Below are positions 7,801 through 16,800 of a stretch of 17,478 bases of DNA, in pieces. The translations under genes and the position numbers were made by a program. Location of the stretch: positions 1 through 17,478 of the forward strand of contig JBAZKM010000018.1 of assembly GCA_041650805.1 (NCBI GenBank), given 5' to 3'. Origin of the DNA: Candidatus Omnitrophota bacterium. GTDB taxonomy: Bacteria; Omnitrophota; Gorgyraeia; 2-01-FULL-45-10. Position 1 is the first letter of the stretch; each line of letters starts with the position of its first letter. The notes under the pieces were generated by a model. That model was not told the origin of the DNA. It saw nothing but the letters and a program-made list of their open reading frames with translations, and ran no database searches.

Positions 7801-10800
7801 TGAGGGAAGGCGCGGAAGAGCTATTGCAAACTATCGCCGAAAGGGACAGGAAGCCGGCCGGCCCTCCCGCTCAGGTCCCGTCCGCCTCCGCCGCGCCGTC
7901 ACCGGAAAGGCCCGGGGCGAGGCCGTACGATGAAGGCAGGGCGCTCGTCGAAGCAGTCCTGGTCGCCTCCGCCGCAGGGCTCATCATATCGTTACCCGGC
8001 CCCATAACCCTTGTTATCAACGCCTTATTTGCCGCCGCAGGCATCCCGCCCATACTCAGCGGTACACGGTTAGAGCTTGCCGGTATCGCTGCCGTCATTT
8101 TTGTCATATTCAAAGCCATATTCAAGACATGGCAGGCGGCAAAGCGGCTTGCCGTATCGCGGAACATAGCAACGCTCACCCACGTAAAGAGGTTCCTGCA
8201 AATCAATGATACGGAGTTTGCAAATGACCCGGATGTCGTGAAGATGATATTCGAGATCGGCATAGATACCCTTCAAAAAAGAGCGGGTGAAAGGGCGCAC
8301 CGTACCGGCGGGGCGAGTCTTGAGGAGACGAGCGACGGGGATGCTGAGGACCTCATTATCATACAGGATATCCATGGTAACCTGAGGAATTTGAGAAGCA
8401 TCCTGATCGCGGAAAATATCATAGAGGGGCTCCGGCAGGGCCGCATCCAGCTGGAGATCAGGGGTGATATCATACACCCCGTTTCACCATTGATATCATC
8501 GGAAGAGCGCCAGGTCTCGATCCCGTCATTGGCCGCGCTCCTTTTGATCGTCGAATTGCAGGTGAGGTATCCCGGCAGGGTCCACATCAATATAGGGAAC
8601 CACGAGAATGCGCATGTAAGCCGCGAGGCGATCCATAAAGACGGAAGCGAGAAGGTGTCGGAGTTGGAAGATGCGATAGAGAAAGGGTTCGGGCCTGCTG
8701 ACGCAGACCTGATCACCGGGAAGATGGCAGATTACATAGAACTGCTGCCGGTCATAACCACGCAGGAGGCGGGCGATAATATAAAGATAGCCGGATTTCA
8801 CGCCGTCCCGGACGGCGCCCGGATACCGGAGGAATACGATTTCGGGGACATGTTCAGGGCCGGCAGGATGATAGGAAGCCGCGCCGGCGGATCCAGGAAT
8901 ATCCCGCTCTCAACATTCCTTATAGGTGACAATATCGAGAGCTCGCTTCCGGATATGGGGGCCCTCCTCGACCGCATGGGAGGAGAAGGTGAGATCGTTA
9001 TAGGGACGTGCGGCCATCTGACCACAAGGGACCTGAAGAGTATAAAGGGCAAGGGATTCACTACCATAGGAGATGAAGACGGCGGCGATCCTGCCTTCGT
9101 GCTGGCAGGGGACCGGCTGGTCGCAGGCGTCTCCTATAACAGGCCGGCATATCTGAAGATAGGGCTCAGGCATCCTTTCGGGCAAGGCGGTAAACCGGAC
9201 GTCGCGAACCTCGTCGATTCGGAAGGCGGGTCGGCATTCAAGATAGCCAGAGAAGTTACGGTGCACCATATCTCAATACCCCCGCACGGTGTAAAGAGCT
9301 TCTTTACGGCTCTTCTTGTGACGCTCGGGATGGTGTTGGCGAACCCTGCGTCCGGGAACGTTAGCACCATTGCCCCTATCGGCAGCATGACACAGGCGGG
9401 CATGGGAGAGGCCGGGCGGCCGGTCGCGGAAGACGTAGAGGCCCTGGAGAAGAGGATGCTGGAGGAGGCGCTCGAGCCGCTTACGATCGAAAAGATGCCC
9501 GCAGAGGCGCCCATTGCCGGGCGACCGGAGATCTCATACAGATTGGACCCGGTCTCCGAAGGGATGAGCGTTACGGAGAACCATTACGCTTTCGGAGAGC
9601 ATATATTTACCAACCAGATAATGTCAGGACAGTGTGTGGGAGTGGTGGTGATGACCGATAAAGGGGCATTCCTGGCACATCTCACCCCTCCGCATCTTGA
9701 CAAAGAGAATATAAGAGCAGAGGAGGCCGGCCAACCTGCGAGGGACGCAACGCATGATAAGGTGCTGCAGATCGCCGGGGAGCTTGTAAGGCACGGCGTC
9801 ACAGATCATAAAGATGTCAAGGTATATGTCTTCCATTCCGGCGGCGACCTGATGGTAGACGGCGTAGTACAGCACAACTTTGCCACAGAAGCGAAAGAGT
9901 CATTGAGGAAGGTCTTCGGGAAAGTGGTGGCGGTGCCGTTCATACACGAAATGGGCATCACGCTCGTGATCGACAGGGCAGTAAAAGATGACGGGCGGAA
10001 AGGGTATGAAGTCAAAGTAATAGGAAGCGATAATGTCTTCGCCGTCAGGAAGGGTTTCTATGATTCCGGTACCGGGGAACTGAAGATGGCGGATCCCGAC
10101 TTCGGAGATACATTGGATACGCTTAAGCCGCTGGGTATCGTGCTCGCGTTGTCCATAATACTGCTCGGCATAGGGAGCGCCATTGTATATGCGTTTAAGG
10201 CCTCCGCCCGTTATCTATATGAGAGGAAGGGGCCGGGCGTTATAAGGAGGACGGCTAGCGACCTGGCTGAGACGGTTCTTATAGGCATCGCCAGCGTGCT
10301 CGGTTGGGTGATCGGGAAGGCATGGAAATATACAGGACTTTTTATCGATAGTGTGCTCAGGAGACAGGCGGTATCACGCGGACGCGAAGACGACGATAGA
10401 TCCAGGAAGTACAAGAGCATATGGAGTGCAGGCCTTGCGGCGGCCATGACGTCCGCGGCCGCGTTATTGACAGGTGATGCGTTCCACCATATCCCGGAGA
10501 TCACACTGGGTATAATGGCCGCGATATTCGCCCTGCAGGCAGCAGGATTCATATATTCATATCTTAACCCGGCGAAAGACCTTGACCCGTCCATACGCGA
10601 TAAGGCGACCCCTTTCACGTCATTCACCGAAGGCGCCTCCACAAAAGACGGCTCGATCAGGGTGAACTCGCGCCTTCCATATATCTTTCAGAGATGGTTC
10701 TACTCGCACGAGGTAATGCATAATAGATTGGAAAGATACGGCATAAAGAACGCTTTCCTGTCGGAATTCCTGATGCTGTTCATCTTTGACATGCCGCTTC

Positions 10801-13800
10801 TTCTGGCGACTCTATTAAGGTCCGGGGCAGGGCCGGCGATATATCCGCCGGAGACGATCGCGGATGTAAAGCGGATCGAAAGTGTTTACGCTCGGGCCAT
10901 GCCGTACGCACACCAGGATTACCAGACGGCCGCAGCAATGCACCTGGCAGGCGAAGGGAATAATAACGCCGAGATAAAGTGCGGCGGCGGTAAGACGAAG
11001 GTCGGCGTCATAGCGACCGCCCTGGAGCTCTTAAGGATAAAGAGGAGCGGTTCCACCGACGCCATAATACGGACCACTACACACGATTCGCTTTCTGAGA
11101 AAGACGCTGAGGAAGGGGCGATAGTATATTCAATATTGGGGCAGGAGCTCTTCGGCACCCCCTTCACCGCATCATTGATAATAAAAGGTAAGGACGGCCG
11201 GGACGAGGCGTACGAGTTCGTCGTGAAGGACGGCAGGGCCGCGAAGGTCAGAGTCGACATAGATGACGCCTTCACAAGAGACGTGGTCTATCTCCTGGTC
11301 GATAAGGGTATCCACAGGACGGAGGCCGAGTCCCTCCTCGATGATAAGGAGGCCTTCATGGCGCGCAGCTGGCACTGGCTTGCCGATGAAGGAGATGTCG
11401 CATTCTATTTCGACGCGAGCAACACCTATCTCATATCCGGCGGTGCAAGGGCCGATGCAGCTACGCGTAACGTTTTCAGGGTGAGCGTCGAAGAGGCGGT
11501 AAAGGCCCTCTATGACGTGACGAGGGACGGGAAGACGCATAAGCCCGTCTCTAAAAATTGCATCGTAGATGACAGCCAGAGGACCATATCTTTCAACAGG
11601 TGGGCGCGCGAAGAGTTCCTGAAGAGGCTTGGAGATGTACTGGGTGAAGAAGAGGTCAGGGCGAGCAGGGAGTTATTGCTGAGATTCTCCGAGGAGGCCC
11701 TCCAGGCACACCTCTATTATGAGGCCGGGAAGAACTATGAGGTAAGGGGCGGAGAGGTCGTCCTGGTAAGCGAGGACGAGGGAAGCCTGCAGCCGGGCAG
11801 GGAGCTGAGCGGCGGGCTGCAGAACGCCATCAGGGCAAAGGAAGGGGTCGCCCTGAAAGATGAAACGCTCCCGCAGGCCCAGATGCCTCTCCATGTATAT
11901 CTCGGGCTTAATAATATCCACGGAGGGCAGCTCATAAAGAAGTTCGGGATAATGACCGGGACGATGCCGCGCGGTATAGATGAGATATACGGGACCTCCA
12001 CCAGGACCTTCCAGCCGGATATAGAGCTTGAGAAGAAAGACCATCGGCCCGTCATGTCGTCCACAAAGGAGAAGAAGAGGGCATTATATTCAAAGGAGAT
12101 ACAGAAAGAGCTGGAGTCGGCCCAGGCGGTTATAGTCCATTGCGCATCAGAGAACGATGAAGCCGAGTCTATCATGGCCCTCGCCGCGGCCTACGGCTGG
12201 GCGAAGACAGGCGCCACGCCCCGCGAGACGGTCGATAATGCCAGGTCTTATCTGCGTGACAATAAACGCATCAATATAGAGGGAGTCACCATCAGGTCCA
12301 CGGAGGGCGGTGACCTCGATAAGATCAGGCAGATCGTAAAAGAGAGGGCCGGGCGTCCGCGGACCGTAACATTCATCACCAACCTCGGGTCACGAGGGCT
12401 CGATTACCAGATCACGCAAGCCGTTAATGAGACGGCCGGAGAGGCGAGGATCAGTTTCACCGGGATATCGACATTCTTCTCTCCTTATATGGCCCTTTAC
12501 CAGCAGTTCGGCGGCAGGATAGGACGGCCGGTGTGGGTGGAGGACGAAAAGGGCGGTCACCTCGAACCGACCCCGGGCACCCTGAAGGCGTTCTGGAGTT
12601 TAGAGGACGAGACGTTCGTGCAGTATGAACATTTTGAGAGGATGGCCCTCAACGCGCTGGCAAGAAAGGTGAAAGCGATAGAGGAGAGAGGCGGCGTCGC
12701 GGAGATGGACGACCCGGGCCTCGATATACGGGATACCACGGACCCCGGAACAGGCAGGGTGATAATAAGGCGCCGGACACTGAGCAACCTGGCAAAGAAG
12801 ATAGAGGATAACCTCATAGAGACCTTCCAGCAGCAGAAGAAGGTGGACGCGCTCCTCTTTTCAGAGACAGCCATAACTCTAAGGGACGGGACGACCCTTA
12901 GAGAGAGCATATGGAATGCGTATACGAATATGCTTCGCCGGCTCAAGAGAGGCGGGTTTATAAGCGCCCTCTTCGATACGGAGAGCGAACTTGGCGCGTC
13001 CCTCAGCCGTGCCCTAAGGGAGAAGGCGGATGCCATATCGGCCCACATCGCTCAATACGGCACACGCAATGAAAAGATAGCAGAGCTGATAAAGTCATTC
13101 GATGAAGGTATAAGTGAGGACCGGAAAGGTTTCGGCCTTAAGGTGAGTTATGATATTGCAGGAGAACTGGCGGATGCCGGGGACGTATCTTTTGCCGTAC
13201 AGAAGTTCATTAAAGATTTTGTCGCCCGGTCCACGCTCGAGACGCTGTCGCAGAGGTGGGGCGGGTATCTACTGGAGATGGAGGATTACAGGAATAAGCT
13301 TAGAAGGTCCGCATGGGCCCAGCAGGCCTCCCAGGTGAATGCGCTCCTGGGGCAGGCGAAGGTCGCGCGGGAGCAATTCAAGGGTGTCCTGGCCGCAACC
13401 GAAAAAGAGGCGGCCGATATATGTATAGGCATGATACTCTACGGTAAGAGCGAGATAGCGAAAGAGGTAGCCAGGGAGGGCCTTCCTCTTATAAGGGCTC
13501 CCGATATAGCCGCGACCGTATCCGGTTTCGCGTGGAAGAGCGTCTTAATATCCGCAGTCACATACATAACATATCAATTATCGGTTGCCGTATTCAGCTT
13601 CTTCTCATTCCTGCCCAAGATGTCGGGTCAGGCAGGCGGAGAGGGCCTGGCAAATATAGCAGGTATATTCGATCATATACCCGGTACGATCTCGGCCCTG
13701 CCTCCCGAAATATCCATCCTGCTCGCAGGCGTCATGTCGCTTCTCCTGGTGGCGCTTCTGCCCATAATAAGGAAGATACAGGCCAAAGATATCTCAGGCC

Positions 13801-16800
13801 AGGAGATAGAGCTTGCGAAAGAAGAGTATGCGATAAAGGGAAGTGCCGTTACCGTAGGCATCAGGTACCTCCTGAACAGCAAGGTCATGTCAGCGGTCAA
13901 TATGCTGGCGCCGATGGCGTCGCTCCTCCTCATCTTTAGTCATGTCGTATCCGCGGGAGGCGCATCGCCGGCCATGGCGGTGTTGAGCACGGTCCTCCCC
14001 GGCGTGGCGAGCCCGCTCCTGACGCTGGCGCTCGTGTCGGCGGTCATAGGGCTGGTATCGTACGCGCTGACGATCATGATCAATTTCTCGAATATAAAGA
14101 GGCCGCATGCGACGGAATCTAAGCCGGCAAAAGAGGGGTTCGGGGCCTTCATACACGGCCTCGCTACTATAATCGTCTCGGCCGGCATCTACACCACGCT
14201 CGGTATGAGCGCGCTGGGTATAGGCGCCATGGCAGCGGTAGCCGTCATCACGGCAGGATACTTTACGTACGCGGTAAAGGTAGGCAAGCGGGAGGCGGAG
14301 GCGCCGCACGTCGTCGGTTACGTATCTGCGGGGGCGGCATTCTATCTGTTGTCCCAGTACCTGGCGCCTTTATACGCCGCCCATCCGATCTTCATAGCGG
14401 TGACCGGCATCCTTGGCGGCCTCATCATGGCCGTCGGCGGCATAAAACAGATAGCAGGCCAGGCGAAACTGCTAAAGGATTCGTTCAGGCCTCTCACGGG
14501 CGGGGCGCACAGGAAGACGTTCCTCGACAAGGCCTCGGTCATTTCGGACTATCTCTTCAAGAGCAACATCTTCACATTGAACGGCGTGATAATCGCCGTA
14601 TTGGCGGGGGCCGCGGCTATAGGGGCCTTTTACGGGCTTCTGCCGGTTGTCGACACAACGAACGTGGCCTACTATCAATATGCGGCGCTGTTGGTCGCGG
14701 CCATGGTCATCGTGCTGGCCAGGGTGATGTCTTCGTCGAACGCGCTGAGCCGGGCCGTCGAAAGAGGCTTCAGGCCGAAGAACGTCGTCCGCGCCACCGG
14801 GTTCCTCATGACGGCCTCTATAGCGACCGGGAACGTATCTGCCAGCGCGGCTGTGGCATCGCAGGTCCAGGGCACCGCGGCCATGAAGGAGAGGGCCGGC
14901 GCCGCACAGCCCGCGGGTCTGAGAGAGGCCGTTGAAACGGGTGTGGCAAAGGCGTTGCACGGGGTACCCGCCCCGGCCGAAAAGGCGGCTCCGGCGCCTG
15001 AACGGACCGCCCTGCGGACCCAGAAATCGTCGGGCAATTTCCAGATCGTAAGAGAGGTCGGCCCCGGCGGCGATATAATACATACGTATGTGCGTAAATT
15101 CGTCAATAATACATGGATAACCGATATACAGATGGACCCGGACGGCACCGTGACCCTGTACGAATATGACGGCATCACATTCGCAGGCGCCGTCAAGTAT
15201 TACACGAACGGGGATAAGGAGGAACTGAACGACCGGTGGCAGGTCACGGAAAAGACCGCCTCCGCAACCGACTTCAAAAAAGGCGCCAACCTCCCATGGC
15301 AGAATTACGGACGCGATATAGGATCGACAGTCCCGGGGATGGGATTCAGCTCGGGCGATAACGAGGAATTCCTGATCGACTCCCTGAGGCCTTTTGCGGG
15401 ACAGACCGTGAGGCTGAACCTCTTCACCGATCTCAGGGATTGTATCGATTTTTCAGATCCTGACTCTTTGCGGTTTTACAATGCGGATAAGGTCTTTGCC
15501 GATATGGATACGCTCCTCGAAGCGGCAGGCATATGCGGCGTCAAACTCGATATAGTCCTTTTCGATTACTGGATCGCCTACGGGCCCGGTTCAGGCGATA
15601 CCGGCCACCCTGAGGCGATAAAGGACCCAGGGCTGAGAGGGCAGGTCGTGGCTCTCATGAGCAGCGTAATAAGCCGGTATGCCGATGATCCCCAGATAAA
15701 TTCGTATGAGGTGATGAACGAGCAATATTATGGGACCGATGCTTCCCCGTGGGGCAACCAGCACCCGACCGATCCCGTGATGTCCACGGTCACAGTAGGC
15801 GAGATGGCGACGTTCCTCACGGACTTCATATACATGATACGCATCAATGACCCGGGTAAGCCCATAATGATCTGCTTTGCCAACAGGAACGATGTGACGA
15901 GCGGGAACTGGACCGCATTCATCGACGGCTCGGGAGATGACGACGCCGATATGATCGATTACCACTACTGGGCGAAGGATAACTACTACAGCTTCGATAA
16001 CCTGTCCGGTCCGGCGAGCGATCCCATATTCATGGGAAAGCCGGTCACCATAGGAGAGATAGACCCGCAATATTATAATGTCGGCCTAGACCCGGATTTC
16101 ACCGGGCGGCTCGATGCCGTATACGGCGGCGGCAATGCCGCAGGGTACTTCTGGCAGGGGGACGGTTTTACTACGCCCATAACGCCCGAAGACCTGGCGC
16201 GTTTCCAGGATTGGTACAGGGGCGTCAGATATACCTATTACCTCCCGAGCGGGAACGTCATGACCGCCACATATTCGGACGGCAACGTCTATGAATATCA
16301 GGATAACGACTATGACAGGAGCGACCATTTTGGCAGGATGTATCTCCACACCCTGCCCAGCGGTATCTATTTCCGCCAGTCGGAGTTTATAGCCAACCAC
16401 GATTCCATCCTGAGACAGGATAAGTACTTCGCGGACGGCACATTCGGCGGTCACTCGATATTCACCTACTATTCGAACGGCCCCGTAGAGACGCGCACCA
16501 ATTATAACGCCGACGGCAGCCTTGTAGATTCCTACAGGATAATAGAATATTACTCAGACGGTTCGATAAAGAGACAGGAGAAGTATAATGCCGCCGGGGT
16601 GAAGGTTGCCACCTACCTCATTGACGAATACTATGCAGAGACGTTCGGCCAGGAGAAACTCGTATTCAGGCAGACCGAATACGACGGGGCAGGCCGGTTC
16701 GTCTTCAGTTCAGACCTCTATTATTATACAGGGACGAATCTCGTCGAAAGGGAAGATCTCTATTCACAGAGCGGCGCATACCAGGGTCGCTTCGCCTACG

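Noticed and set aside
10905..13500. A standard secA gene
   Set aside because: It is in frame within a much larger protein, flanked by membrane segments, with divergent motifs and no start of its own.
263..16454. Long minus-strand open frames throughout
   Set aside because: They lie opposite the two giant genes, have no ribosome binding sites or recognisable domains, and are explained by low stop frequency opposite this codon use. The forward strand has clear motifs at the same places.
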